DNA of 64,000 nucleotides from Fratercula arctica (lineage: Eukaryota > Chordata > Aves > Charadriiformes > Alcidae), in NCBI GenBank assembly GCA_947846985.1, contig CANTUZ010000002.1:152143889-152207888 (forward strand), written 5' to 3'. The position numbers and the translations under genes are program-made. Under the pieces are notes generated by a model. That model did not search any database. It saw nothing but the letters and a program-made list of their open reading frames with translations, and had not been told where the DNA came from. This document shows, one piece after another, positions 12,319 to 24,647 of this stretch (position 1 is the stretch's first letter; each line of letters opens with the position of its first letter).

Positions 12319-15300
12319 ACAGGTAATGCTGATGGTGCCCTGTTTTTCTGAGCCTGCCTCTGTCTGGGTGTGCTTCCAGCATCCTGTAGCCCCTCTTCAG
12401 TATAAATCCCGGGAGCCCATCCCTGACGGATCCTTATGCCTGCTGGATGCCTGAACAAAAGGGAGACCCATCCTGCTTGTAAATTAAAGCAACTGCGTGG
12501 TAGGGGAGGGGTTAGTGCCGTTTGCCTTGTTTCTTGTCTGCTTGTGGGTCAAGTCCTGGATAAGGGAGATTTTTTTTTTTTCTTTTTTTTTTTTTTGGAA
12601 TAAGTGATTAAACTTTCTGCCTTTAAACGACCTACGTAACCTCTGCAGCACTCGGTGTAAAACACACCAGCTGAGCCACGCAAAGAAATAGTAAGTAACA
12701 CTAGTTGCTAATATCCCCCTTGCTAACAGGTCATTTATCTCCTGTGAATAGAGGCTGTGCCTGGTTTTGCACCTCGGGTCCTTCCTTTGCAGCATCCTGC
12801 CCTGCTCAGAATAAAAGGTCACTGGGGGAAGGGCCCAGGACAAAGATGCTTCTTTATGCAACGGCAAGCAAAAAAAATATTGTGGGGACTGAAGTGGCTC
12901 ATGCAAATGTGCTCTCTTCCTCTTGCAGGTGAGAACGGTCTCCAACCTCCCTTTGTTCTGCTTGCTCGCTCTAGAGGCTTAGGAAATGCCCCAGACTAAG
13001 CTGTGTGGGTGTTTTAGCAGCTCTTCTTCACAGGATCTTGAATTTAAAAGCAAGCTGCAGGGCCTCTATTTAAGGGGGTTTTATGCAGTCTTTCACAATG
13101 GGAAAGGACATTACGTGGGGAGCTGAAGCCTGTTTCTGATCACAGTTGCACAGGTATAAATCTGGAGCAAGCACCGTCAGCATTCCTTGACTTGCATTTC
13201 TTGAGTTCACTGGAGCCTGTAACATTTTGTGCTCTGTACAACCAAGTCTGTCTCTTCCAAACTGGAGTCTCCTTAAGCTGGAATTTATCCCACAGAAAGC
13301 TCAGCCCCTTGCATTAACAACCAGAGTGAGAGAACACCTATTTTAGAAAGAGTTAGTAGTTTTCTGGTATCTATAATATACTTCAGCGTTTCTTTAAAAA
13401 TACATATAAAAATTATTCAAAATAAAAATTAAAAAAAAAAAAAAAAAGGAAATACAAAAGCCAGAAAGTCGTTCCACACTTACACTTGAAGACTTACTAT
13501 TGCGGCTGACAGTACTTGAACTACTCTTTGTGGCAGAGGTGCAGTTTTTCTTAGCAAGCCCTGCTGGCGAGCCTAGAGCCCTTCACTTTCTCCTTGTGCA
13601 AAACTTGTCCAGAAGTCTCCTGGACATTTCCTCTTGAGTTGAAAAGGGAAACCCTGCAGTGGTTTTATTTTGAACTGTGAATTGCATCGGCTAATTTTGA
13701 GAAATGTTATCATGGCATCTGTGTCGCAAAGTATCTTAAAGCTCCAGACTGCAATGCAAGGCACTGTCCTGCGTTATGCGTGCGGAAGTTGGTAATTAGG
13801 GATGTGAGGAGCAGGCTCTGTTACCTGTGTGGCAAAGGCAGAGATTAAAGGAGGAAGGACATGGGAACATCAGACGGAGGCACGCGGGGGGGCCAGTGCT
13901 GTGCAGCCACATAAGAAAGGAGAGCCAGGATCTGATCTGCCTTTTAAAATCAAATACGTGATGAATAAATGGGTTGTGGGATTTTTTTTTTTTTTATTTT
14001 TTTTCAGGATTGTTATTTCACATCATTTCCCCCTTCCAGCTATAAATGTTCGTACTGAGGAGAGGGAGCAGACCAGGGGCTAGGAGAGGGAATGGGGAGG
14101 AGGGCAGGAGAGGGGGGGGTTGCCTGAAACCACTATTTCTTACAAACCTCTTGCACCATGAACACGAGCTCTGCAACAACCTTCTTCCAGCAGCGTAGGT
14201 TTGGTGCCTGCATTTTTGTGCTTGTGAGCAGCGTAAGGTACGTTGGGGTGAACCTCCTGCCTTTGTGCCCTGGCACAGATGCTGACCATAAAGCTCCAGG
14301 GTTGTGGAGGTGGTCAAGTGTTATCAGAGAAGAATTTTAATAAGAACTTTGATCTCACTTAAACTTCCGCTGGGTTATCCTTTTGATGAGGAGCTTTCTG
14401 GTGCCTGGTTGTAAAACACACTTACTGAGAAGAGGTGCACTGGAACAGGGTGTCCGCTGCGAAGACCATGCAGTAAGATCAGAGAACCATTTTGTCCTCT
14501 GCTCTTTGCCCACATCTCAGCATGCTGGCCTGAGGACTTGACAAAAGGCCGAAGTCTTTTTCATTTTCCTTTATTCTCCCTGTAAGTCTCAGCCCAGAAA
14601 TGTAAGTGCCTGCTCTCCAGTGCCCGCGTGGAGGCGTTGTCACAGGCATTGGAAGCTTGATACCCCACACTGATGGGACCTGTGGAAAACTCCCAGCTGC
14701 TGGCTCCTTTTTCCTTCAGGATAAGCTTTTGCTCGTATCTTTGGGAAGCCTATCTCTTATAATTTTTAACTAAAAGTTTGGTGTTAAATTAACAAGGCAT
14801 TATCTTAGGTGAGATCCAGAGTATGACTTAAAAGCAAAGACTGTGTAAGACCTGATGGAGACCTGGTTTCTGCCTGTTGTCATATAAAAGTCTGATTTTC
14901 CTAACATCGTATCCCTCAGTACCTTAGAGGGGTCGTGTCACTGTCCCTGCTGCACGCAAGAGGTAGACTGAAGAGCTGACAAGGGACTTCTCCTCTTGAC
15001 TCTCACACAGCCACAGTCATTATGTGAAACTTTCACTGCTGAACCCTGCATCGGGTAGAAACGCGCTCCTTTGATATTCATGGTGTTGCTGTTTTCTCAG
15101 CTTGATGTACATAGTTTATAAGTGAACATTTTTCAGTGATCGATCTCCATACTCCTGTTGCTGACTGAATTTGTGTGTGGCCTCTTTAAAACCTGGGCTC
15201 TTCCAGACCATCTTGGTCACTCTCTGCTCCAGTGTGTAGCTTTAGGAGCTTCTGAAACTATTAGGGAGTATTTGTGCTGCAATTTAGACAGACCTTATGC

Positions 15301-17692
15301 CCTAGAAAGTTGAGTTTTTCAAAACTGTTCTGTGTTCAGCAGATTCTGCTGCTGCAGCTAGTGGGAGTTTCACGAGTGCCTGGCTGTGGTGAGAGCAGGA
15401 TTCACGCCAGGCCCTGAAATACCATCCCTGGACTAAGAAAAGGCTCTGTTACTAACTCCGTATCTGAAGCTTGTGGCAAAATTGGGTTTATTCCGCGGAG
15501 CAGGTCAGGTTTCCTGAACAGCGAGGCTGGGAGACCTGTCCCCATAGGGTACTGGGGCCTTCAAGATGTTGAGTGGCTGCTGTAGGGTGCACAAAAGCCA
15601 TCGCTGAAAGTGCTCCAGATGCTGCATAACGAAGCCTCACATCCCTCCTGCAGTGAGGCCCAACTGCTCTGTCACGAGAGTGCTTTAGCTCCTTTTCCAT
15701 CAATAGAGATATTCCCGCCTTCCAACAGCATGGGTCAAAATTAGGTCTGTTGTCCCCATTTGCAGAAGCCTGACAAACAGAAACTGGTCCTAAATTAAAT
15801 ACAGCAAATTGCAGCTCAGCCATGAGAGCAGGACCAGAGCGTGCCAGAGTGGTTGGCAGCTGCCGCTTGGCTTTCTTCACAGCATTGTCTCCCCGTGGGG
15901 TTTTCCCAAGATCAGTATTTCCTTAGCCCAGAGCTTTTGGGTTTTTCCTCAGAAGCATACTTTTTTTTTTTTTCACCACCACCACCTTCACCACCATAAA
16001 CTTTCTTTTTTAGAATTATTTCATGAGATCCATTTTAAGCCCAGGCCCTGCAAGATGTAGGCACAAAGTCTATGGCTCATAGTGGGAGCAAGGTAGGTAG
16101 CCACCTCAGAAGATGCGTGCCCTGGCTCTTGATGGCTGTGACCACTGCTCTGTGGAGATGTGCCAAAGGAAAACCATGTCTGGGAGTTGCACACCACGGA
16201 AAAAAAGAGTCAAAAGGAAGTCACCCCTTACTTCTGCTGTATGCATCGTACTGGGCATCAGAAGTGGTCGGGGTCCCCTTGGTGCCTCCAACCGCTTTTG
16301 CACTGCTCCCGGAGCTGAGATCACTCGCTTGCTGGCGGCCCAGTGCATTCCCCGGTGTTGGAAACTGGTAAATGTGAAAAGTACTGGTGTTTCCCTCCCT
16401 TTCTCTCCAAATTCTTATTTTTCTTGTGGTTTAGGGTTTCATTCGTAAAGCTTAGCTATAGTGCCCGTTACTGGTGTTGGGCTCCAAGGCACCATCCTGA
16501 AGTCAGTGTTGGATTGACCAGTGGTTTTTGCAGAACTTGGGTCATCCTAAAGCATTTAAGGGAGTGAGGCCGAAATACGGAGGAGCTGCCATTTCCCCTG
16601 AAACCAGTGAGGTGTGTCGCAGACCCAAGCTGTCACTCAGTGAAGGACTTCAGAGGGGGAAGCAAAACCCAACGCAGCAGTTAAAATTTTCCAGTGAATT
16701 AGGAGGAGCAGGGGGCTGTTTGAGGAAAGGTCACAAGGATGAGGAAAACTTTTGCCTTTGGAGTTGGTGCAAGCCCATGCCATTTTAGTGGCCTGGACCA
16801 TATTGGTTTCTGCACTGCAGATGCCAGACAGAGCTCACCGCTTTTGTGGGAAATAACAGACCTGGTAGCAACATTCGTAAAAGGTGTGAAATAACGGGTT
16901 AGCTCAGGTTTCGGTAAGCACGGGTGCAGGATGGGTGAGGAGGAGGGTACGGGAAAGCCACCTCATGCTGCTGTGTGCAGCTCCAGCCCAAGTGGATGCT
17001 TGCACTTCTTGCACCTTTACACTTCAATGGGGAAAAACACATTGAACGTAATCTTATCTTAGAGCCCTTGCACTGTGCTGGGAACTGGGGATATGTGTAG
17101 GTGGGTGAGTATTTGAAGGTTGGGGTTTTTTGGGGTTATTTTCTAATCGCTGGTCCATGATGCAGCCTTTATGTAGGTGCAGGAGTCGTAGTGTAGCCAG
17201 GGAGCTGCTCTGCAGAGCACGGGCAAGTGCAATTTTTTTTCCATTGTCTTGCAGTGTGTATAGTTATTTTTTTTAAATCATGCAAAAAAAGTATTTACTG
17301 AGAGGATTTGCAGGAGAAGAAAGACCCGAAGTCTTCTTGCCTTTAACATCCTCTGCCCCTAAACCATGTGCACATCATCTTTGAGCCAGCCTGAGGGTCT
17401 GCTGGAGGTGTAGAGTAGTGAGGGATCAGCAGAGTCAGGGCTGGGCTGTATGTCCCTGTTAGAAATCTACAGAGGGTTGTTGGCTGAGTGTTACATACAA
17501 CAAAAATCCGGCACCCTACCGCAGCATCGGGCTGTGGTAGGGATAGGCTTCAGTGTATGGCTAATACAAAACACAGGGCTGCCGTGTGTGCAAGGATGTA
17601 AACTGGACACCGTGTTAGCTGGCAGCTCAAATAGTTGTTCGTAGTGCCTTCAAAACTAATATGCTGCTTTTATAATTTTTTTTTCAAGGGTA
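12319..17692 (+). other. ZHX2: Non-coding DNA 3' of the ZHX2 stop (intron or long 3'UTR)
   Basis: The coding exon appears to end at 12322 with donor GTAATG, so this is probably intron between the coding exon and a 3'UTR exon; a retained, very long 3'UTR cannot be excluded. Visible content: a T-rich tract at 12570-12596, an A-run near 13431-13447 after an AATAAA at 13423, a G-rich segment at 14077-14120 with quadruplex potential, and a TGTACATA element at 15106. A good pyrimidine-rich acceptor (CTTGCAG) lies at about 12929. No other gene is recognised. Confidence 0.5.
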
Positions 17693-18975
17693 CTCCTCAG
17701 CTGCACTGTCCTGACGTCGAAGGAGAAATGCTGTCTGAAAATAGAAGAAAACTATTTTCCTGCCTGGGGTGAGATAGCGTGTTGCAACTCCAAGTCTCCA
17801 ACCGCACTTGCGGAGGCACAGCGAGAAATACTCTTGTGGAGCATCATCATGGGATCGTTTATAGTGCCAAAGTCCTACTACTGCATTAAAAAAGAAAAGG
17901 AAGGAAGGAAGAAAGGAAGGAAGAAAAAAGGGTCCTTGTACATAGGTTTCTCCTTAGCTTCTCTCCCACCCACTTTCCTGCCCAGCCTCTTCCTCTATTG
18001 GAACAGATTTGTACAACGTGGAAATTTTGTTAACTTTTTAATAGGTGCAAGTTATTCTTGCCTATAATGCCATTGCAAAATTTGGGGGTTGGTTTGGGGG
18101 AGGGGAGGGAGAGGAGAATTTTTTCTGACATGTTTTAAGAGAGATTTGTAATCTTTTGGAGTCTTGTTGGTGCAGATCAACACCTGAGCCCAGGTCCCCA
18201 CCCCGGTTTACATTTCAGCCCACTTAAATGAGTTATGGGGTCGGGGAGGGTCATTCTGGAGTGGTTGGGGTTTGTTGGGTTTTTTTCTTGTTGTTTTGAC
18301 TTTTTTGTTTTGTTTTATGGCCACCTGCTACTGGTTGAAGTATTTAAATCTCTGCTTTTCCGTGCTCCTACAAAGCAAGTCTTCTCCAGCTCCTGTTCTT
18401 CACTTTTCACAAGTCAGCCCCGGCCATAGGTCTCTGAAGATCTGGCTAGAATGCCTTTTTTTTTTTGTTGGGTATTTTTTTTAGCACTTTTTGTTTAAAC
18501 ATGCAGTACAACCCCCAGAGGGGTTGTAGAGAGGAAATTAAAATGCTTCATAATCCGACCTTGTTTGTGTTTCTCCAGCTGGTACAACGATGGACACCGT
18601 AATCGACAGTCTGCCCTCCAGCTTTAGATGTTGTAGCGCACAACAGAAATTTCTGATTAACCCTTGCCACTAAATTTTCAGATCAATCCTAGGTTCCCGA
18701 GTGCACTTTTTTTCAAATACTGCTAATTTGGATTTGTGTGGGGGTGTCTGTCCGTGCACGTGTGAGGAGGAGGAGGAGGGAGAGCGAAGCGTGGGTGCGT
18801 AGACGAGCGGGTGCAAGAGCCATCCGGTGCGTTCCTCTGACGAGCTGGGTTCGGAAAACTTACCCACCTTTCAGTACGCTGCACAAATACAATGCTAGGG
18901 AGTTTGAATAAATCCAACTTTTCTAACTTGTTGCTCATTTGTTGTAACTCAATAAAACAAAGGCTAAACATTTTG
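17693..18975 (+). other. ZHX2: Probable ZHX2 terminal 3'UTR exon
   Basis: A T-rich tract ending in CAAG at about 17688-17691 could be the acceptor. The segment has no long sense ORF and has U-rich stretches typical of 3'UTRs. It carries a consensus Pumilio element TGTACATA at 17937-17944 and two AATAAA hexamers near its end (18907 and 18951). A purine tract at 17886-17930 and a G-rich tract at 18084-18115 also lie here. The boundaries are inferred; RNA-seq would decide them. Confidence 0.4.
18951..18956 (+). terminator. ZHX2: Candidate ZHX2 poly(A) signal AATAAA
   Basis: Canonical AATAAA in the context CTCAATAAAACAA, followed within about 30 bases by a TTTTGGTAACC/TTTTTC stretch suitable as a downstream U-rich element. 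A second AATAAA lies at 18907. These are the last sense hexamers before a microsatellite and intergenic sequence. Confidence 0.45.
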
Positions 18976-18998
18976 GTAACCTTTTTCTCGTCTCTCTC

Positions 18999-19000
<2 letters not shown>

Positions 19001-19050
<50 letters not shown>

Positions 19051-19054
19051 TTAT
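19001..19054 (+). repeat. (TTA)n microsatellite
   Basis: About 17 uninterrupted TTA/ATT units follow a TC-rich stretch. The purity of the array suggests it is young and polymorphic. Open frames through it encode poly-isoleucine and are artefacts. Confidence 0.97.
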
Positions 19055-21110
19055 TCCCTTTAAAACCCAAACTCAGCCCCCACCAGCTCTCCTTGGTGCA
19101 CAAGAGCTCAGTGTCTTTAGAGCCCTGATTAGGGTTTTAACTGGTTTTGCAGTAATCAGCTTGGCAAACACTGACCAGATTAAGGTGAACTCGGTGAACT
19201 ACTGATGTTTATTTCCCTGGTGTTGAATGGCTCCTCCCTGCGCGAGGGAGTCAGATACTGCCTGGGAACGGGGATTTGGGAGGCGCCTTTACTTCAGTTG
19301 CAGTCGCAACCTGAACGAACGAATGAATGAAACCATCCCCGTGACTCACCCATACGGAATTATTTTTGTTAATCACCAGCACAACATCTAAGTGTGGAGG
19401 GAGGTTTGCGGTGGGCGGCGAGCACTTGGTGACTTTGCTTACAATGAAGCTGTCTGGTTCGATGATGAAGAGGAGTGAATGGATGGGGCAGCGCTTGCAC
19501 TCGCTGCGTTTGCACGTCACGGGCCAAGGGCAAGCGCTGGGGAGCAACCTCGGCCCCTCCGTGGGCGACTGCAGCTGGACGGGGCGTGTGCTTGTGTCCC
19601 ATCACATGTGGTGCTGTGCATCGCGCTCCTCCGGGTGACCGCATGGTCGCATCCGTACCCCCTGGCGTGGGTTGTCAAACCGATGGATGCAAGCATCAGG
19701 TGGCCAAAAGGAAAATGCCTCCGAGGAGGCTCCCCCAGGACTCCCAAGTTGTAACTGAAACTGATTGCCACTTCTGTCTGCTTTGCTTACATGAAAGGAT
19801 GCTAATATTTTAATTGCCCTTGTGCACAGTTTTTAACAGCCACTTGGCGGCTTAATATTCCGGTTTGCGTCTCCCCTGTCTGATGTGCGCACACGGCTGT
19901 GTGTCTGGAGCCCTGACCTACTTTGCTTCACCAGCAGCGCTCCCAGGGAGCTCAGCAGGAGGCTTCGGAAGAACAAGACCCACCTGGGTTTTCTGTGTTT
20001 GTGCAGCCCAAGACACGGCGGGATTAGGGGCCGGGACTGGGGCGCTTTAACATCTCTGCAATTCAAATAAAACAATAGCAGCAGCCCTGGAGTCTGTCAT
20101 CACGCAGATAAAGAAGCTGAAGCTCTCCCGCAGCAAACAAACAAACTGGGAAAAGACCGGCACGGCCTTTGCCGGCCCCGGCAGCACCGGGCAGGGTTGT
20201 GCAGGCGAGTTGTGGTGTGATACCGAACCTTCAGGCACCAGCTTTCATCGGGGAAAGCCGATCCAGTGGCCCCTTGGTTTTTTGGCTTAAATCAACGCAG
20301 GTCCCCACAAAGATTGCTTCAGTGTGGCTGCTGGAACGGGTTCACAAACTGGGCATTGCAAGCAGGCTTTGTTTTTAATTAATACCGACGCAGTGACTGC
20401 GTTTCTCAGAGAGCGCAAGCGGGGAGGCACAATCAGGACATTGTTCACGGCGGCCATTCGGGACGGCCCCGGCCGTGGGGTTTGGTTGCAGACGGATGAG
20501 AACAGGCTGCCGACACCGCAATTCCTTGCCTCCCGGGGCAGGAGCCTGGCGTTTGCACCGTGGTGCGTGGCCGGGCAAAGCCCCATGGTGAGGAGATGGC
20601 TTGGGACAGCCCCTCCTGGGCAGGACCCCCTGGCACCAGCAGTCCTTGGTGCTCAGGCTCTGATTGACATCTTTCACGATGTGTTTTAACCCAAGTCTCT
20701 TGAAATGTTCTAATCAGAAGAAATCTAGTTACAAAAAAAAAAAAAAAAAAAAATTTAAAAATGATATTTTTGCATTTGCACAATACTTTTTTTTTTAATG
20801 TGGTTTGTAGAAATAAAAAAATCCATCACAGAAGCCAGGAACAACTTGAATTAGGTGACCTCTGCTTTCTTAATTTAGTCTGCTTGTATGCTGACAAGAG
20901 GATGGGTTTTCATTATATACACACTTCACTTCTGCCCGGTCCGTATGACGCTGGAAGGCCGCTCTCAGTAAATGAGCTGCCCTTAACTCCTTACTGCTGT
21001 CAGAGAGCCGGGGACTCCGAGCGCGTAGTAACACAGGTACAATTTAGGACCTGTCAGGCAAAAACTTTATTAAATGTGATCATGGTGGGAGACCACTCGG
21101 CCAGCAGAGA
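19055..21110. other. Intergenic DNA, ZHX2-DERL1 interval
   Basis: Moderately GC-rich sequence with several overlapping short ORFs on both strands, none resembling a known protein or showing splice structure. A 22-base A-run lies near 20732-20753. Nothing else is identified. Confidence 0.6.
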
Positions 21111-21248
21111 ATAACAGCATCATGGAATGGTTTGGGTTGGAAGGGACCTTCAAAGATCATCTTGTCCAACCCCCCTGCCGTGGGCAGGGACACCTCCCAC
21201 TAGACCAGGCTGCTCAAAGCCCCATCCAGCCTGACCTTGAGAATGTTT
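21111..21248 (-). mobile_element. CR1 LINE 3'-end fragment
   Basis: On the plus strand a degenerate tail (AGCATCATGGAATGG) leads into TTTGGGTTGGAAGGGACC, then CACCTCCCACTAGACCAGGC and GCCCCATCCAGCCTGACC. This is the reverse complement of the CR1 3'UTR and the last coding bases. It is well preserved but strongly 5'-truncated. A nested A/T-rich inverted repeat starts about 90 bases beyond it. Confidence 0.93.
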
Positions 21249-21335
21249 GTCAGCAGAAACTTCAGCGTGTACAAACCTCTCTGCAGTCCAAATGTCTCAT
21301 TTTTCACAAATCTTTTTTTTTTTTTAAGAAAAAAA

Positions 21336-21462
21336 GCTGAAAAGCAAAGAGCTTTTTTTCTTTTTTTTTTTTTTAAAGAAAGAAAAGCTCTTTGCTTTTC
21401 TTGCTTTTCTTTCTTTAAAAAAAAAAAAAAAAAAAGAAAAGAAAAGCTCTTTGCTTTTCAGC
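21336..21462. repeat. Nested A/T-rich inverted repeat
   Basis: The 21-base arm GCTGAAAAGCAAAGAGCTTTT (written here as 21336-21356) is exactly reverse-complemented at 21442-21462. An 18-base copy of the right arm, AAAAGCTCTTTGCTTTTC, also occurs at 21383-21400. Between the outer arms, AAAGAAAGAAAAGC and its complement GCTTTTCTTTCTTT form an inner hairpin stem, with long T and A runs around it. The arrangement suggests hairpin-driven duplication of a short A-rich unit, or an assembly error. Confidence 0.85.
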
Positions 21463-22529
21463 CACATCGCTGCAGAGGGATCACTCTCGGAAGAAGGGGT
21501 GTCCCGCCACCACACAGACCGGCACAGGCTGGGGGAGGCGCTGGGTTATGCAAGAAATCTGAGTGATGATGAGCATAATGATAATTAGGTGGTGATAACT
21601 TAAAATCTAGGTAAACCAGCAACCAAGATAAATAACATTTATGCATTATATTCACAATTAGCAGAAATTTAAGCACTGAAAGTTTCCGTCATCTTCCCGT
21701 AGCCTTCAAATATTGATAGGTAGCAAAAAAACACTTCCTAAAACCTTATTAAGAATTAATTTTGAAGACACATAAGGCAACATTGTAGGAAGTCTGTTTG
21801 GCATCTTGATGGCAAGGGAAGAGCACACCAGTGATGGAAAAGAACTTTTTCAATCATCTCCTGAGAAAAAAAGGGAGACCTGAGACCATTTAGATCAGCA
21901 AAAGGGAGGACTGTTGCGTTCGTATGATCAGGAACTAATGGAAAGCGGTTATAAATGGGGCCTGTGGCACTTGAGCATAATTCTGAAAATATTCATAGTA
22001 CAGCAGGAAAAGGGGATGTAGTGAGAGCAAGAGAATGTGAGGTACGTGGCGAAGGAATGAAAAAGCAGCATCAAACCCAAGCGTTATGCAGTTGAACCAT
22101 ATCCCAATCAGATTATTGCAAGCTCTGGCGAGGACGGAGGTAAGAGCCGAGTGACCGGGTAATTGTCAGACCTAATCACACCGCACACGTCTTGAGCAGT
22201 AAAGCAAAAGCAGGGTTTTTCCATTGTTTTCTTATTTCCATCAGACCTGATGCTCCAAAATGGTAGTTCTAATTATCTAATCATCTAATTATCATAACTT
22301 AAGTGTACTGTGAAAAGCACACAGCCAGCAAATTGGCTCAGGCACAGTAAATGGGACATCTACGAAGCTTCTTCAGACACAAACTCACCCTCTCCTTGCT
22401 CTTTTTTTTCCTCTTTCTTAGAAGTCTAATCATCCCAGTGCAATATATCATGTAAAACTTAACGTGCAGCAATCTTAATCTAAAAAATCATTGGTTGTGC
22501 CACACATCTATGAGATAGCTAAAGGAATA

Positions 22530-22650
22530 ATGCCATTAACCCGAGTTTATGGACAGAGAAACTGAGAGATGTATGTAGTTATTCAGAAGACCGCAGAATA
22601 AACGTGCTAAAGGCAAGAGCTGGAGTTCAGCTCGGCCTTGTCTTGACTTC
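22530..22650 (-). mobile_element. MIR-like ancient SINE relic
   Basis: The plus strand reads GAGTTTATGGACAGAGAAAC, TGAGAGATG, then a run through AGAGCTGGAGTTCAGCTC. This tracks the reverse complement of the MIR consensus (TTTTACAGATGAGGAAACTGAGG ... AGAGCCGGGATTCGAACCC, shown in parts). It is highly diverged, as expected of an amniote-wide relic in a bird. Confidence 0.5.
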
Positions 22651-24600
22651 TCGGCCAGGAAGCTTCGGTTTATATTTGTGTCATCAAATCATTGCCGTTT
22701 CGTTGGCATTTCTTATTCTTTCTCCCAAAGCCTCTCCCTTTCCAAGAGGCAAAGACACAAGGGCAGAAAGGAGAAGGCCGGGACTGGGGCTCCTCGGGGA
22801 CTCTCATCCCGCAAATCCCACCAGGACATCCCTCTTCCCCGGCACAGCTCTCCGGGCAAAGCTGTCACCTTCCTGCCTTAATTCCCTCCACCTTTAAGTC
22901 TCTCCCTGAACGTCTTCCCTCCGTCTCTCATTTCCAGTGACCTTCTGACCCCCACCGAGGGAGAATGTCTCCTGCCTTTAAAGCAGGAGCTGACGGCATG
23001 CCCCGGGGCGCTTTATAACACATCAGCATGCGTGTGCGATTAAATCCCTCTGGGTATTAAGAGCATCACTATCTCCTCAGCCTGCGAACAACGGAGCCGT
23101 TCCACCTCTTCAGCCTCCCCGAACCGCCCACGCGAGGTCACTAATACCGAAAGGCATTTGCCACACGGTAGCGTTTAAAAGACATCTGTACCTAAATGCT
23201 CGAATCTGTGTTTTGCTTTTTTTCGTCATCCTCTAACCCCGCAGCCCCTCTCGTCCTGGTGCTGGTGCCGTCGGCTAATGCTGATGAAGGACGATGCGGT
23301 TCCCTGTCGAGGTGGAAATACGTGACTCCTCTGCTCCTGCCTCGCCGCGCTCCCAATGCGCCCATTCAACAGCAGCGCCACGTCTCATCCCCCCACCGCT
23401 AAACCTCTTCATTGCAGCCAGGGCCTCACACAAATTCAAGCTTGTTTGGCTCCTCTGTTGCCTTCAACCCTGCTCCAGGTTCTCCCAGGGAGAACTTTGG
23501 AACCCCAAAGTGGTTCTCCCCACTTTGGAACATTTGCCTTCATTTGGGTTGGCTGCAGCCTCAGTCATTGAGCCCCATCTGTGCCTCACCTGCAGGGCTG
23601 TGTGTGTCCCCCGAGGATGCTGAGCAGGGGACCTGGCCCTGAAAAGCCAGGGAGGCTCCTGGAATTCAAATTAGCACTAAATTTAATCAACAGATATCAT
23701 TATTAATTATTAGTTGTGACACGTTTGGAGGCAGAGAGGTAGGCACTGCCCACGCTGAGCGCGAGGGGACACATCTGGAGCAGCTGTGACAGAAATAGGA
23801 TGCCAGTGGTTTTGGCACCATTATACAGCGGGTGAGCAGAAGAACCCCAGACTGGGAAGCACAGCTCCAAATCTGTCCTCCAGCACAGATTCAGCTCCCA
23901 CCAGGGCAAACAACAGGCAAAGAGCGCCTGGGTTGGGGTGGGGGGGTCTGTGGGTCTCCAGGAAGCCGACAAAGCCCAGGTGAAGAGCCCAGAGCCAGGA
24001 GCACGAGCCAAGCCCCATCCCCGCCTCTGAAAGGCAGCGTGCTCTAAGGCTCCCTGTTAGGGATTTAAACAAAAGGAATTTTAATCTTTTTTTTTCTTCT
24101 TCTTCTTTTTTTTTCTTTTTAATACCAGCATTTGAATGTGGGGGGATGGAAATTTTAACACAAAGCCACACGCTGAAGGTCATGGAAAGGCAAGGCAGAC
24201 ATTGTCTTCAGTAATATTTAAAGGAAGACCAACCCTGCTGTGTCAGAGCAAAAAAAAAAAAAAAAAAAAAAGAATACTTCTTTTGATTGGAAAGGAAGTT
24301 TCTCCATGCCCGGTTGCGGTGCAGCATTGCACAACGGAGACTGCTGCGGCTGGGAGCAAGGAGAATTAATTACTTTGCTTTTTGAAGCATGGGCCGCTCA
24401 GCTCTGCTGTGCCAGCTTCGAGAACGATAAGCGCTTATCCAAAGAGCGCGGTTTTGTCCTCCGGCATGGGGGTTTTGCCCGTTTAAATCACAGGAGGCCG
24501 CTGAGGTTTTGTTTCGTTTTCTTCATCCTTGGCCTATGCTTGAGCCTGGGCAGCGCCGCTCTCCTTTTGGACTCACAGACACCGTTTTTATGCTGTCCAA

Positions 24601-24647
24601 GGGAAGGAGACTGGAGCGAGGAGCAGAGGGAAGGAGACTGGAGCGAG
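24601..24647 (+). repeat. Two-copy tandem repeat, period 27
   Basis: GGGAAGGAGACTGGAGCGAG occurs exactly at 24601-24620 and 24628-24647. It is a small local duplication in GC-rich intergenic sequence. Confidence 0.85.

Noticed and set aside
18723..19128. ORFs with poly-isoleucine on both strands
   Set aside because: They are translations of the ATT microsatellite.
21237..21566. Lys/Phe-rich ORFs
   Set aside because: They are products of the A/T-rich nested inverted repeat.
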